49,909 bases of DNA from Pseudomonadota bacterium (GCA_018240405.1 JAFEFW010000640.1:1-49909), one strand, 5' to 3'. Shown: positions 16,601 through 25,809, counted from the stretch's first letter. The notes: a model not told the origin generated them from the sequence alone. Translations and numbers: made by a program.

Positions 16601-16975
16601 TTACCTGATGGATTGGCTGGATACTGACCGCCACTGAACTCTGCAAGCGCTGATGTACGGATAGAAACCGGGTGGGTCGTCGCAGTGGTACCGGAAGCCG
16701 GCGGGCGGGGGCCAGGCCGGCGGGCGGGTTGCTGCGTCCGGTCCCAATCGCAGGTAGGACGGACGAGCCCAACCGCGGGTGGCGGCGCCGGATGGTGCCG
16801 TCCAGGCTGGGTCGCCGGCATCGCCAGGAGTCTCATGCTGCCGCGGCCAGGAACGGTCCACCCAGGGCGCGGCTGCCGGGTCATCCCCATCGTATCGAGC
16901 GACTGCCGCCGTATTTCCACCGGCCAGTACCATCGCCAGAAGCACCCAGCAGAAAAACGCCCATGTCCGGCGCAC
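16601..16975 (-). CDS. Small exported protein of unknown function
   Basis: 124 residues. An N-terminal signal peptide (MRRTWAFFCWVLLAMVLAGG) precedes a Pro/Asp/Trp-rich mature part and a compact C-terminal motif FRYHCDDPPGFYPYISACRVQW with two cysteines about 13 residues apart, probably a disulfide-closed loop. I know this C-terminal pattern only as a recurring feature of small exported proteins of uncertain function. It lies 12 bases upstream of the glycine-zipper lipoprotein and is probably cotranscribed. Confidence 0.6.
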   Translation of the reverse strand: MRRTWAFFCWVLLAMVLAGGNTAAVARYDGDDPAAAPWVDRSWPRQHETPGDAGDPAWTAPSGAATRGWARPSYLRLGPDAATRPPAWPPPAGFRYHCDDPPGFYPYISACRVQWRSVSSQSIR

Positions 16976-17065
16976 GACACGCTCCCGACGCCTGCGGCGA
17001 CAGCGTGATCCGAAAACGCTTAAGGAATGGTTAGCGGCGGCACATCGTCGGCGGCACGCCGACGC

Positions 17066-18121
17066 TCAAACCGACCAGGATTCTGCGCCCTGCGTCGTCA
17101 GGTGCACGCCACTGGCCTGCCCGCCGGCCGCGTTGAGCGCCCGTACCACGTCGATCCGTTTGCCCGGCGGCACCAGGAACATCATGAACCCGCCGCCGCC
17201 GGCGCCTGAAACCTTGCCGCCGACCGCGCCATGCGCGAAGGCGAGCGTGTACATCTCCTCGATCCGCCCGGTGCTGATGCCGGACGCGGTGCGCTTCTTC
17301 GCCTCCCAGGACCGGTTCAGGATCGACGCCATGCGCGCGATTTCACCGCGCAGCAGTGCTTCCTTCATCTCCACGGCGTCGTGCTTCAACTGGTGCAGGG
17401 ACTCCAGCACGGCCGGATCGCCGGCTGCGCCGGTAGCGGCCGCCATGCCGCGCTGCTGCTCGACGATGATTGCCTCCGACCGGCGGGAGACGCCGGTGAA
17501 GCAGATTACCAGCGACGTCTCCAACTCATTCAGTACCGCCGGCGCCACCCGCAGCGGATTGACGATGACGCGGTCGCCACCGTGGAACTCGATGAAGTTG
17601 GTGCCGCCGAATGTCGCGGCATACTGGTCCTGCTTGCCGCCGGCCAGGCACAGTTCGATGCGCTCGATCTCATAGGCAACATGGGCGACGTCGTAAGGGC
17701 CCAGCGGTGCGCCGAGACGGGAGGTGAACGCTTCGACCAGTGCCACGACCAGCGCGGAGGACGAACCAAGCCCCGACCCCGGCGGCGCGTCGACATAGGA
17801 GGTGACCCGCATCGGTGACAGCCGCCCGCGGCCGAACTGGCGTACCATGCGCCGCACAACGCCGGCGTGCAGCACCAGCCTGGCCTGCTCAAGGGCTGCC
17901 ATATTGGGCGGAAAGCGCTCCTCCATTTCCATGTCGGGCGCGAGGAAGTGCACCATGCCGTCATCGGACGGCTCGATGAATGCATAGGCGTAGCGGTCGA
18001 TCGTGGTGTTCAGCACCGCGCCGCCGAATTCATCGCAGTAGGGGCTGAGATCGGTGCCGCCGCCAGCCAACCCGAGACGCAATGGAACGCGCGCTCTGGT
18101 AATTCGCTGATCGGCCGGCAC
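17066..18121 (-). CDS. hddA: D-glycero-alpha-D-manno-heptose 7-phosphate kinase (GHMP kinase)
   Basis: 351 residues. Starts RARVPLRLGLAGGGTDLSPY, the HddA opening; the GHMP phosphate loop is PPGSGLGSSSALVVALV, and the C-terminal GHMP motif is KVSGAGGGGFMMFLVP. HddA phosphorylates D-glycero-alpha-D-manno-heptose 7-phosphate at C1, the second step of GDP-heptose synthesis used for S-layer, capsule or O-chain glycans. The GTG at 18119-18121 lies three bases after the stop of the HddC-GmhB fusion, so the two are one operon and supply successive steps. The sedoheptulose 7-phosphate isomerase GmhA is not in the window. Confidence 0.88.
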   Translation of the reverse strand: MPADQRITRARVPLRLGLAGGGTDLSPYCDEFGGAVLNTTIDRYAYAFIEPSDDGMVHFLAPDMEMEERFPPNMAALEQARLVLHAGVVRRMVRQFGRGRLSPMRVTSYVDAPPGSGLGSSSALVVALVEAFTSRLGAPLGPYDVAHVAYEIERIELCLAGGKQDQYAATFGGTNFIEFHGGDRVIVNPLRVAPAVLNELETSLVICFTGVSRRSEAIIVEQQRGMAAATGAAGDPAVLESLHQLKHDAVEMKEALLRGEIARMASILNRSWEAKKRTASGISTGRIEEMYTLAFAHGAVGGKVSGAGGGGFMMFLVPPGKRIDVVRALNAAGGQASGVHLTTQGAESWSV

Positions 18122-18124
18122 GAC

Positions 18125-19372
18125 CTACTCCGGAAAACGGTTTCCGGCGTGCTTATCCAGGATTGGCCTTACGAAAGAAAGAAGATTTCCACCGGGAAAC
18201 AGATGCCCTTGGATGCCCGCCGCCTCGGCGGCCTGCAGGTCGGTGTCCTGGTCACCGATCATCACGGCGTGCACCGGGTCCAACTCCCATGCCTGCATCA
18301 GGTCGAGCAGCATGCCCGGCTGCGGTTTTCGCCAGGGATGCGCCTGCCGGTAGGCGTCGAGCTTTGCGTCCGGATGGTACGGGCAGAAGCGCCAGTCATC
18401 GATTGTGCCGCCGACGCGGCGCACCTCGTCCGCCACCCAGTCCATCAGCGCATGCACCGCTTCCTCATCGTACAGCCCGCGCGCCACGCCAGATTGGTTG
18501 GTGACGACAAACACGTGCCAGCCGGCATTGCTCGCCCAGCGGATCGCGTCCAGCGCGCCCTCGGTCCAGTCGAAGCGGTCGCGCGAGCCGACATAGCCGT
18601 GGTCGATGTTGACCACGCCGTCGCGGTCCAGGAACAACGCCTTCCGGTGCAGCCGGGCAGGGATCTCCGACTGGGCGCGGGCGAAGTCGGATGGGATACC
18701 GATGTCGCGGAAATAGCCGCTGCCGACCAGGCCGCGCAGCGCACCCGATGCGGCGAGGCGCGGCAACACATCCGCTTCCAGCGAACAGACCGGCTGCAGA
18801 TGGTCCACCAGCGAGCGGCGGAACAGGTAGACGCCGCCGTTGATCGTGCCCGGCGTGCCGGAAGGCGGCCGCTCGTGGAAGGCGGTGATACGGTCGTCGT
18901 GCAGCGCCACGACGCCATAGCGGGACGCATCGTCCAGTTGCCGCAGCATCAGCCGTCCAACGACATCATCGGCATCGTCCGCCGCGGCCGACAGCAGGTT
19001 GGCGATGCCGCAATCGAACAGCGAATCGCCGTTGCACAGCAGGAACCGCTCCTGCAGCCGATCGCGCGCGTGCCAGACGGCGCCGCCGGTGCCGGCTCTG
19101 ACCGGTTCCTCCGACAGAGTGACACGTACGTCACGAGGCAGTGCGGCCTGGATTTCAGCCGCCACCCGCTCGATTTCCGCCGATAGGTGCCCGGTCAGCA
19201 GGACGAATTCATGAACGCCGAAGCGCAGGAATTCTCGCATCAACCAAGCCAGGAATGGCCGGTCACCACAGGACAGCAGCGGCTTAGGCGTCGTTGCAGT
19301 CAGCGTGCCGAGCCGGGTGCCCAGGCCGCCGACAAGGATGGCGCATTGGTCAACGGTTACAGTGGTTTGCAT
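18125..19372 (-). CDS. Fused heptose 1-phosphate nucleotidyltransferase and heptose 1,7-bisphosphate phosphatase
   Basis: 415 residues with two enzymes in one chain. Residues about 9-235 are a sugar nucleotidyltransferase: AILVGGLGTRLGTLT (11-25), KPLL, and LLCNGDSLFD (111-120), resembling the HddC guanylyltransferase. Residues about 243-412 are a HAD phosphatase of the GmhB type: LFLDRDGVVNID with D249 and D251, VVTNQSGVARG, WRKPQPGM and MIGDQDTDLQAA. Together with HddA this gives kinase, 1,7-bisphosphate phosphatase and guanylyltransferase, the three late steps of GDP-D-glycero-alpha-D-manno-heptose synthesis. The zinc ligands usual in GmhB look lost: only C330 remains of the expected Cys/His/Cys/Cys set. 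The ATG at 19370-19372 is used; a TTG at 19420 is possible. Confidence 0.85.
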   Translation of the reverse strand: MQTTVTVDQCAILVGGLGTRLGTLTATTPKPLLSCGDRPFLAWLMREFLRFGVHEFVLLTGHLSAEIERVAAEIQAALPRDVRVTLSEEPVRAGTGGAVWHARDRLQERFLLCNGDSLFDCGIANLLSAAADDADDVVGRLMLRQLDDASRYGVVALHDDRITAFHERPPSGTPGTINGGVYLFRRSLVDHLQPVCSLEADVLPRLAASGALRGLVGSGYFRDIGIPSDFARAQSEIPARLHRKALFLDRDGVVNIDHGYVGSRDRFDWTEGALDAIRWASNAGWHVFVVTNQSGVARGLYDEEAVHALMDWVADEVRRVGGTIDDWRFCPYHPDAKLDAYRQAHPWRKPQPGMLLDLMQAWELDPVHAVMIGDQDTDLQAAEAAGIQGHLFPGGNLLSFVRPILDKHAGNRFPE

Positions 19373-19576
19373 TGGGGCATCCAGGGTGAGAGCAGTACGT
19401 GGCTCAGCCTCCCAATACAAACGATCGCTGTAGCCGCACCACTGCGCGTTACACGCGGCGGCGATGCCGTGTCGTTGGCCGCTCGATCGAAGTCACGCAA
19501 GTCGCTCTTAACGGGCCCTGACTATATAACGAGCCGGCGTCACTTGAGACGGTAGGCCGCACAGGCTCCTCCCGTA

Positions 19577-21178
19577 TCAGGCGGGCCTGGCCGGCTTCCG
19601 GAAGCATAGACCGGGTGCATTTGAATACACATGTATTCCCGCGGGCAGGTTCGGCAGCGGTACGAGTTGCAGGGCGCCGTTACTGCCGGGCAGAGCTTTT
19701 GCCCAATCAGCCGACACTATAGCCGGAGGTGTGGCCGGGTCCAGCAGCACGACGGGCGCCGTTTCTTGAAGTCGTTCGCTGGGCACAGAACGGACATCAT
19801 AGACGGCCAGCAGAAGATCATAGATTGGTGTCACTAGCCCACAGGCCGAATTCAACTGGGCCACGACGTTTGCCAGCTCAGGCGTTCGCTCCCACGCTTG
19901 AAAAAACTGACGCAGTTGCAGGCGAGGATCTGCGCCCTTGACATCACCAGTGGTAATAATCCGACTCACCTCCGGCGCGGTGTGCGCGTAGAAGGCAAAC
20001 CGGTTCGCGATATCGGCTGTTCGAATGGCGATCCCGCAGATCGCCAGGAACATGCCCGCGATCAATAGCCGCTTCCGCCACCGATCGTGCAGCGCAAGGC
20101 AGGAAGCCATCAGCGCCGGCAGGATCACCCAATCATATTGCGCAACATGGCGTTCCCAGATGATTTCGCCCCATTCGTATCGGCTGCGGGCGTGCACCAG
20201 CATCATAAAGCCAAGTGCCAGATAGATGCCGGCAAAGAGCATCAATCGCCGAGCCTGGGCTGGCAGATCGCGCCTGGTCAGGCCGAGCACAACCACGCCG
20301 CCGCAGAAAGCGGCCGCCGCACCAAGGCTTAACCCGTAGGGTATGCTCCGTGACAGCGCGTAGACTGGCAGCAGTTCGAAGTTGAACGCGGCGCCAAGGT
20401 CCCCCAAGTTGGTCCAAAGACTCCTCGTCGAGGGCGGCATTACGTACGGGCTCAGACTTCCCAGGGCCAGCCGATTCCAGAGCAGCAGGGCAGCCAGACC
20501 GGGGGCAGCGCCCAATGCAAACTGCCGCAGTCGATGCAATATGGCAGCAAAACGAAATGGTTGTTCCAGCAAAGCGACTATCGCCGTCGCACCGGCGAGG
20601 GCGACCGCGGCGTTGCGCAGACAAAATCCAATCGAGACAAACAACCCTGCCAACACCCAGCGTCGGCGGATGACACATCCTGCAGCCAGCATAGCCGTCA
20701 GACAGAAAACCGCATCTGCTGAAGCCAGGTTGGCGTTCGAGACCAACCCGGACCCCAGGGCGCCGAATATCCCTAACAGGACGGCTGCTCGACCAGGCAG
20801 TACTTCCAGCAACGCCCATGTCAGCGCCGGCACGCAGGCCGCGACGGATGCTTGGGTTACCAGTAGCAGCGCCTCGTGTACCGGCAGTCCCGCCATGGCG
20901 ACCGCGCTACCAAGTACCGGATAACCTGGCGGCCAGAGCGACATAGGTTTCGGTCCGTCAGGACCGCTGATCAGGAGCGGTTCGCCGCGCAGCAGACTGC
21001 GCGCCGCCTCAATGTAGCGTGCAGCATCGCCCATCCATGGAGATGCATAACGGCCGATCGAGGTAGCGTAGAGGATGACGATCAGGACGCCGAGCAGTGT
21101 TGCTATCCCCAGGAACCGGCCCTGACCAAGCCGATCCATCTGCGACGACGACAGGCTCCGCACCCTCATCTCGCTCAT
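19577..21178 (-). CDS. GT39/ArnT-like multi-spanning glycosyltransferase
   Basis: 533 residues with about ten to twelve hydrophobic segments. After the first segment comes GDAARYIEAARSLLRGEPLL, with the acidic residue that follows the first helix in the GT-C fold, and WPPGYPVLGSAVA, the usual Pro/Gly motif of Dol-P-Man-type and ArnT-like transferases. The C-terminal 130 residues are soluble and probably periplasmic. Such enzymes move a sugar from a polyprenyl-phosphate donor to a protein or lipid. The start is the ATG at 21176-21178; a short hydrophobic reading frame upstream overlaps it by four bases (ATGA) and could be a leader peptide. It lies near the heptose genes on the same strand and may serve the same surface glycan, which is inference. 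Confidence 0.72.
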   Translation of the reverse strand: MSEMRVRSLSSSQMDRLGQGRFLGIATLLGVLIVILYATSIGRYASPWMGDAARYIEAARSLLRGEPLLISGPDGPKPMSLWPPGYPVLGSAVAMAGLPVHEALLLVTQASVAACVPALTWALLEVLPGRAAVLLGIFGALGSGLVSNANLASADAVFCLTAMLAAGCVIRRRWVLAGLFVSIGFCLRNAAVALAGATAIVALLEQPFRFAAILHRLRQFALGAAPGLAALLLWNRLALGSLSPYVMPPSTRSLWTNLGDLGAAFNFELLPVYALSRSIPYGLSLGAAAAFCGGVVVLGLTRRDLPAQARRLMLFAGIYLALGFMMLVHARSRYEWGEIIWERHVAQYDWVILPALMASCLALHDRWRKRLLIAGMFLAICGIAIRTADIANRFAFYAHTAPEVSRIITTGDVKGADPRLQLRQFFQAWERTPELANVVAQLNSACGLVTPIYDLLLAVYDVRSVPSERLQETAPVVLLDPATPPAIVSADWAKALPGSNGALQLVPLPNLPAGIHVYSNAPGLCFRKPARPA

Positions 21179-21631
21179 TGCGACGCTGGTGGCCTTAAGA
21201 GGAGAACAATCAGCCGCCTGCCCATGAGCACCCGCATGAACGTCAACATACCGATATGGTCATGTATTCTTAATATGAGGATTTGAGGGGCACAAGCAGA
21301 TGCGGACATCCCGCCCGAGCACCGGCCCGCCACAACATCCACAGCAGGGTCGGTCAGTGAGGAGGCGCCTTCGCGCCAATACGGTGCCACTTCAGCTACG
21401 CCTGAACGGCAGCGCGCGAGGTAATCTGGCCCCTTTGGCCTTGCTCCGCCTTCATAAGCAGCCAGAGCCCGATGAATTGAACGGGCAGCGCGCAAGCTAT
21501 CCCGAGAGCGCGGTGGACATGACAGAACCCGTTGCTGTCCGCGACAGCAAGGGAAGAGCGATCAGCACCCTTGTTTGGATGGATCCAACCCCTGCATCCG
21601 GTTCAGGTCCGAACCGCGCCACTCGGTGCAG
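21179..21631. other. 453-base stretch without a supported gene
   Basis: Between the glycosyltransferase gene and the CorC/HlyC-type gene. An AT-rich patch at about 21245-21290 (TATGGTCATGTATTCTTAATA) is the likely promoter region of the leftward glycosyltransferase gene. A possible 24-residue leader peptide (starts MLTFMRVLMGRRL, stop overlapping the ATG at 21178) lies between the patch and that gene. The remainder shows neither natural-looking frames nor strong repeats. Confidence 0.4.
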
Positions 21632-22930
21632 CTACGACTCAGCCGCGGGCTCGCGGCCGGCCAGCACCTTGTCGACCCGGCGCCCGTCCATTTCCAGCAC
21701 CTCGAAGCGCCAGCCGCCGAAAACGATGCGGTCGCCGGTGCGTGGCACGCGACGAAGCAGCGCCAGCAGCAGCCCGGCCAGCGTATGGTAGCTGCCCTCC
21801 GCCGGCAGGTCCGGCAGGTCAAGCCTGATCTTCAACTCGTCAATCGGAGTCATGCCGTCCAGCGTCATGCTCGTTTCCCCTTCCGGTCCCGGGACTCCGT
21901 CCTGATGCTCCGGCCCTGAGGAGTCGCCGACAATCGCCTCCAGCACGTCGGCGGCGGTGACCACACCCTCAAAGCTGCCATACTCATCCATCACCAGCGC
22001 CAGACCCAGGGCGTCGGATTTCAAACGCTCCAGCGCATCCAGCGCGGTCACCGTGTCGGGCACGATCATCGGCTGTTTCAGACTGGCGCCGACCGACAGG
22101 TCCGCGCCGCTGAGGATGCGGTCCAGCAGGTCCTTCGCCTGCACGATACCCACCACGTTGTCGATCGACTTGTCACAAACCACCAGCCGCGAGTGCGACG
22201 TCGATTTCAGCGTCGCTGCGATCAGCTTCGGCGGATGCGTCCTGTCAATCCACGCCAGCTCTGTTCGCGGAGTCATGATCGCCCGTACCGGCTTGTCGGC
22301 GAGGCGCAGCACACGCTCGATCATGTCGCGTTCCTCGGCCTCCAGCACGCCGGTCTGCGCGCCCTCGACCAGCAGCGCCTTGAGTTCCTCCTCGGTCACG
22401 GACTGCCGGGCGGCTCGATGCAGGCCGAACAGCCGCAGCACGAAACCGGAGGACACGCCGAGGAGCCACACGACCGGGGCGCCGACACGGGCAAACCAGA
22501 TGATCGGATGCGCCGCCCAGGTTGCCATCACCTCGGGGTTCCGCAGCGCAAGCTGCTTGGGCACCAACTCGCCCAGCACCAGGGTCAGGAACGTGGTGAC
22601 CAGGACCACGATGCCGAGCGCGATGCTTTCGGCGTAGGGCACGAGGGCCGGGTACGCCAGCAGCCATATCTGCAGGTGGGCGGCGATGCGGGCGCCGCCG
22701 AATACGCCGGTCAGGACGCCGACCAGCGTGATGCCCACCTGCACGGTTGGCAGAAAGCGCTGCGGATCCTCAGACAGCGCCTGGGCGGCCGCGGCGCCGC
22801 GGATACCCTTGCGCACCATGACCGCCAGCCGCGCGCGGCGGGCCGACACCAGCGCCAGTTCGCTGAGCGAAAACAGGCCGTTGATCAGGATCAGCACCAG
22901 AATGACGGCGGCTTCCAGACCGATGTCCAT
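21632..22930 (-). CDS. CNNM/CorC-HlyC family membrane protein
   Basis: 432 residues. Domains in order: a CNNM (DUF21) membrane domain of about four segments with LILINGLFSLSELALVSARRARL and the ETxxPK-like VLGELVPKQLALRNPE; two CBS domains (from RAIMTPRTELAWID to GIVQAKDLLDRIL, and LERLKSDALGLALVMDEYG); and a C-terminal CorC_HlyC domain (GDRIVFGGWRFEVLEMDGRRVD). Family members are called hemolysin-like, but the better-supported role is magnesium or cobalt efflux and Mg homeostasis. CBS domains should bind adenine nucleotides. It stands alone, divergent from the DUF3429 gene. Confidence 0.93.
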   Translation of the reverse strand: MDIGLEAAVILVLILINGLFSLSELALVSARRARLAVMVRKGIRGAAAAQALSEDPQRFLPTVQVGITLVGVLTGVFGGARIAAHLQIWLLAYPALVPYAESIALGIVVLVTTFLTLVLGELVPKQLALRNPEVMATWAAHPIIWFARVGAPVVWLLGVSSGFVLRLFGLHRAARQSVTEEELKALLVEGAQTGVLEAEERDMIERVLRLADKPVRAIMTPRTELAWIDRTHPPKLIAATLKSTSHSRLVVCDKSIDNVVGIVQAKDLLDRILSGADLSVGASLKQPMIVPDTVTALDALERLKSDALGLALVMDEYGSFEGVVTAADVLEAIVGDSSGPEHQDGVPGPEGETSMTLDGMTPIDELKIRLDLPDLPAEGSYHTLAGLLLALLRRVPRTGDRIVFGGWRFEVLEMDGRRVDKVLAGREPAAES

Positions 22931-23148
22931 GGGTCTCCGAGCTTGGTTCGCGGCGGCAGTGGAAACGAGAAGATGAACGGCGCGCAGGGGCGCAACGCGG
23001 TGGCGCCGTCCCTATCATAACTGCGGCTCTGAGATCAGGGGGTGGCAGCCACAGGGGCGATCACGCCTTGATCGTCGCTCTTGTGCGACGAGGGTCGGGA
23101 ACCGGGCACCCGCTCCGCCGGTTTGTCACGCGGCAGAAGGAGGACACG

Positions 23149-23604
23149 ATGCCGACCGCGATTATCCCGTTGACCCTGCTGGGCTTGGTCCCGTTCTTCG
23201 TGTTGGCCGTCCGCTCTGTCAGTGCGCTGCCGCTGGTGGCACAGGTCTCTGTGATTGGGCTGATCGACTACGCCGCGCTGGTGCTTGGGTTCATCGGTGG
23301 CATCCATTGGGGTCTTGCACTGCTGCCGGAGACCGTGCGGCCGACGCTGCGGGCGATTGCCGGGATCGTGCCGATGATCGCGGCGTGGATCTGCATGGTC
23401 CTGGCGCAGTTCTCGCCCACTATCGCGCTGGTGGTGCTGGTGCTGGCCTACCTTGCCACCGTTTTCGTGGAGCATCGCGCCGCGCAGCGGCTGATGCTGG
23501 CGCCGCGTTACGTGTATTTGCGCTGGGGCTTTTCGGTCGTTGCCTGCGTGATGATGCTGTTGGTGGTGGTGCTGCGTGGTTTCGGACAGACCATTGTATT
23601 ATAA
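23149..23604 (+). CDS. DUF3429 family membrane protein
   Basis: 151 residues with five hydrophobic segments. The family signature YAALVLGFIGGIHWGLAL is present, as is the RYVYLRWGFSVVACVMML end. GGAGG lies 6 bases ahead of the ATG at 23149, which settles the start against a longer reading from 23068. DUF3429 proteins are found in proteobacteria and mitochondria-linked lineages; function not known to me. Confidence 0.85.
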   Translation: MPTAIIPLTLLGLVPFFVLAVRSVSALPLVAQVSVIGLIDYAALVLGFIGGIHWGLALLPETVRPTLRAIAGIVPMIAAWICMVLAQFSPTIALVVLVLAYLATVFVEHRAAQRLMLAPRYVYLRWGFSVVACVMMLLVVVLRGFGQTIVL

Positions 23605-23676
23605 AGATTTTTCTGGCGTTAACCAGTCGTTTAGGATTTATTAAGACCTGCCTGAAGAATGACCGGAGGTAGACCG

Positions 23677-24048
23677 ATGATCGAAACCGAAGCTGCGCGA
23701 CCAGACGTGGAGCCCGTCTTGCGCACCGCGCAGATCATCCCGTTCCGGCCCCGTCTGGCGGTTGTCGATACCGTTGCGTTACCGCCGCACGTCGCGACCA
23801 CGCCGCGCCAGCAGCGGCTCGTTCAGGCGCTGGAGACGTTGAATACAGCCATGCAGGAGCAGCGCGCTGCGATGCTGCAGTGGCGGTCGGCCCTGGCCGA
23901 CCTGAAGACCTCCACTGCGGGCCTTGGAGACAGTCTGGGGCGTTACCAGGATAATCTCGCGTCGCTGAGCCGCAGCGTCGCCTCGCTGCGGACGCAGGCG
24001 ACGACGCTCAGGAATTGGGCGGACAAGGTCGCGGCGCCGGAGGATTAG
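23677..24048 (+). CDS. Small coiled-coil protein of unknown function
   Basis: 123 residues. GGAGG lies 10 bases ahead of the ATG at 23677, favoured over an upstream in-frame ATG at 23659. The first 50 residues are extended and Pro/Val-rich (IIPFRPRLAVVDT); residues about 52-118 form one long heptad-patterned helix with LVQALETLNTAMQEQRAAML and SLSRSVASLRTQATTLRNW. No signal peptide. It could be a scaffold or a partner of another protein; no family is recognised. Confidence 0.6.
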   Translation: MIETEAARPDVEPVLRTAQIIPFRPRLAVVDTVALPPHVATTPRQQRLVQALETLNTAMQEQRAAMLQWRSALADLKTSTAGLGDSLGRYQDNLASLSRSVASLRTQATTLRNWADKVAAPED

Positions 24049-24236
24049 CCCGGGCGAAGAGGCGCTGCTGCGCACGCTGGCGTTTCCCGATACGATGGCT
24101 GGCACGACACCGCCTGTGGCAGCCTCTCGCTATTAAGACCTCGGGCTGACACCATCATTCGCCACATGGCGCGCGACGGGGTTGCCGTTGGGGCCGAACC
24201 GCGCCATCACCCGCCCGACATCAGGCGGGAGGGAGC

Positions 24237-25214
24237 ATGGTGCAGTCTGGCACGGCAGAAGGCGGTACCGAGGCTGTCGACCTCCTGTGCATGGGGGAGC
24301 CGATGCTGGAGTTCAACCAGCTTCCGGCCACACCGGACGGTGCACAGCACTATCTGCAGGGATTTGGCGGGGATACCTCCAACGCCGCCATAGCCGCGTC
24401 CCGTCAGGGGGCCCGGGTCGGCTACATCACTGCACTCGGCCAGGACATGCCGGGCGACGCGTTCATGGCGCTGTGGCGGAACGAAGGTGTCGATACCGCC
24501 ACGGTGCGCCGCTCGCCGCAATGGCAGACCGGCGTCTACTTTGTCACGCATGACAGTGGCGGGCATCACTTCCTGCACTATCGCACGAACTCCGCTGCCG
24601 CGATGTATGCGGCGTCCGATCTGCCGGAAGCCGCAATCGCCGCCGCGCGCATCCTGTTCGTCTCGGGGATCAGCCAGGGCATTTCCGCCTCGGCCTGCGA
24701 CGCGGTGTTTGCCGCGATCGATAGCGCCCGCCGGCATGGCGTGGCGGTTGCCTATGATACCAACTACCGGCCACGCCTGTGGCCGCCTTCACGCGCGGCG
24801 GCCGTGATGCATGCCGCCATGCAGGACGCGGATTTCGCAATCCCCGGCCTGGAGGATGTGCAGACTCTGACCGGGCTGACCGATCCGCAGGCGATGCTGG
24901 ATTTCTACCTTCGCCTGGGCTGCCGGGTCGTGCTGCTGAAGATGGGGGCCGCCGGAGCCTGGCTGGCGACGCCCGACGCACGCATTGCAATCCCGCCTTA
25001 TCCGGTGCAGGCGGTCGACGCGACTGGGGCAGGGGACACGTTCTGCGGCGCATTTCTCGCCCGCATCCTCGCCGGCGACACGCCCGATGCCGCGGCGCGC
25101 TACGCTGCCGTCGCGGCGGCGCTGAAATGCACTGGCTACGGCGCCGTCGCTCCTATTCCCCACGCCGCCACGGTACTGGCCGCACTGCACGCTCCGAATG
25201 GCGCGCCGGCGTAA
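24237..25214 (+). CDS. kdgK: PfkB-family sugar kinase, probable 2-keto-3-deoxygluconate kinase
   Basis: 325 residues. The N-terminal sugar site is GEPMLEFNQL and FGGDTSNAAIAASRQGARVGYI; the YDTNYRPRLWP segment in the middle is that of KDG kinases; the C-terminal PfkB signature is VDATGAGDTF with D267 as catalytic base. KdgK phosphorylates 2-dehydro-3-deoxy-D-gluconate to feed the Entner-Doudoroff route. GGAGGGAG lies just ahead of the ATG. There is no KDPG aldolase or uronate gene next to it, so the substrate is inferred from sequence alone. Confidence 0.87.
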   Translation: MVQSGTAEGGTEAVDLLCMGEPMLEFNQLPATPDGAQHYLQGFGGDTSNAAIAASRQGARVGYITALGQDMPGDAFMALWRNEGVDTATVRRSPQWQTGVYFVTHDSGGHHFLHYRTNSAAAMYAASDLPEAAIAAARILFVSGISQGISASACDAVFAAIDSARRHGVAVAYDTNYRPRLWPPSRAAAVMHAAMQDADFAIPGLEDVQTLTGLTDPQAMLDFYLRLGCRVVLLKMGAAGAWLATPDARIAIPPYPVQAVDATGAGDTFCGAFLARILAGDTPDAAARYAAVAAALKCTGYGAVAPIPHAATVLAALHAPNGAPA

Positions 25215-25346
25215 GGACGCCGTCGCGCTCCGAACGGCACTTTTCCCAGCCGCAACCATTGCGCAATGTGTCAAACATCAGTTAGCGTCCCGTTAGACGG
25301 ATACGTTGGTGGACCATTCCTGATAGCGCGGCTAGGAGGACCGGAC

Positions 25347-25454
25347 ATGGCTTTGCGGCCCTGTCGGTGCCCCTGCGGCTGGGCATGGCGCGGACCGACA
25401 ACGTCGCACTGCCTTGCACGAAGCCCTGCCTGCCGTTGGTGGTGCGGAACATAG
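25347..25454 (+). CDS. Possible cysteine-rich micropeptide with strong ribosome site
   Basis: AGGAGGA lies 7 bases ahead of an ATG at 25347, opening a 35-codon frame rich in Cys, Trp and Arg (MALRPCRCPCGWAWRG...). It stops 17 bases before the STAS gene. The ribosome site is the best in its neighbourhood, and an AT-richer patch (25270-25320) upstream could hold a promoter. The codon use is not clearly native, so it could instead be the remnant of a larger gene; another frame reads PLRLGMARTDNVALP here. Confidence 0.3.
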   Translation: MALRPCRCPCGWAWRGPTTSHCLARSPACRWWCGT

Positions 25455-25470
25455 TCGAGAGGAAGAGACG

Positions 25471-25809
25471 ATGGACATCACGACGCAGACCGACGGCGGA
25501 ATGGCAACCCTGAAGGTTGTCGGCCGGGTCGACGCCATCGCCATGTCGAAGCTGGAGCAGGCCGCCGGGGCGGCGATTGAAGCCGGTGCGTCCCGCCTCG
25601 TCATCGACATGCGCCAGGTGGACTACATCTCCTCGGCCGGACTGCGCGCGGTGCTGATGGCGGCGAAGAAGGCACAGGCGGTCGGCGGCGGCATCGCCCT
25701 GTTCGGGCTGCAGCCCGCTGTCGAAGATGTGATGACGACGTCCGGCTTCGCCACCATCGTCCGCATCACGGCCACCGAGGACGAAGCCAGGGCTCTGCTC
25801 AGCGCCTGA
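25471..25809 (+). CDS. STAS-domain anti-sigma factor antagonist
   Basis: 112 residues, a single STAS domain like SpoIIAA/RsbV. The conserved LVIDMRQVDYISSAGLRAVL block holds the phosphorylatable serine (S55, by alignment with DSSG of SpoIIAA). In this family the dephosphorylated form captures a serine kinase/anti-sigma factor and frees a sigma factor; in some bacteria STAS proteins serve other partner-switch systems. GAGAGGAAG ahead of the ATG at 25471 supports the start. No kinase or phosphatase of the switch is adjacent. It lies 94 bases before the GPP34 gene and may be cotranscribed. Confidence 0.88.
   Translation: MDITTQTDGGMATLKVVGRVDAIAMSKLEQAAGAAIEAGASRLVIDMRQVDYISSAGLRAVLMAAKKAQAVGGGIALFGLQPAVEDVMTTSGFATIVRITATEDEARALLSA

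Noticed and set aside
21175-21495. Minus-strand frame that overlaps the glycosyltransferase start
   Set aside because: Only its last 24 codons look plausible, as a leader peptide; the longer frame is Arg/Ala/Gly-rich without a start signal.
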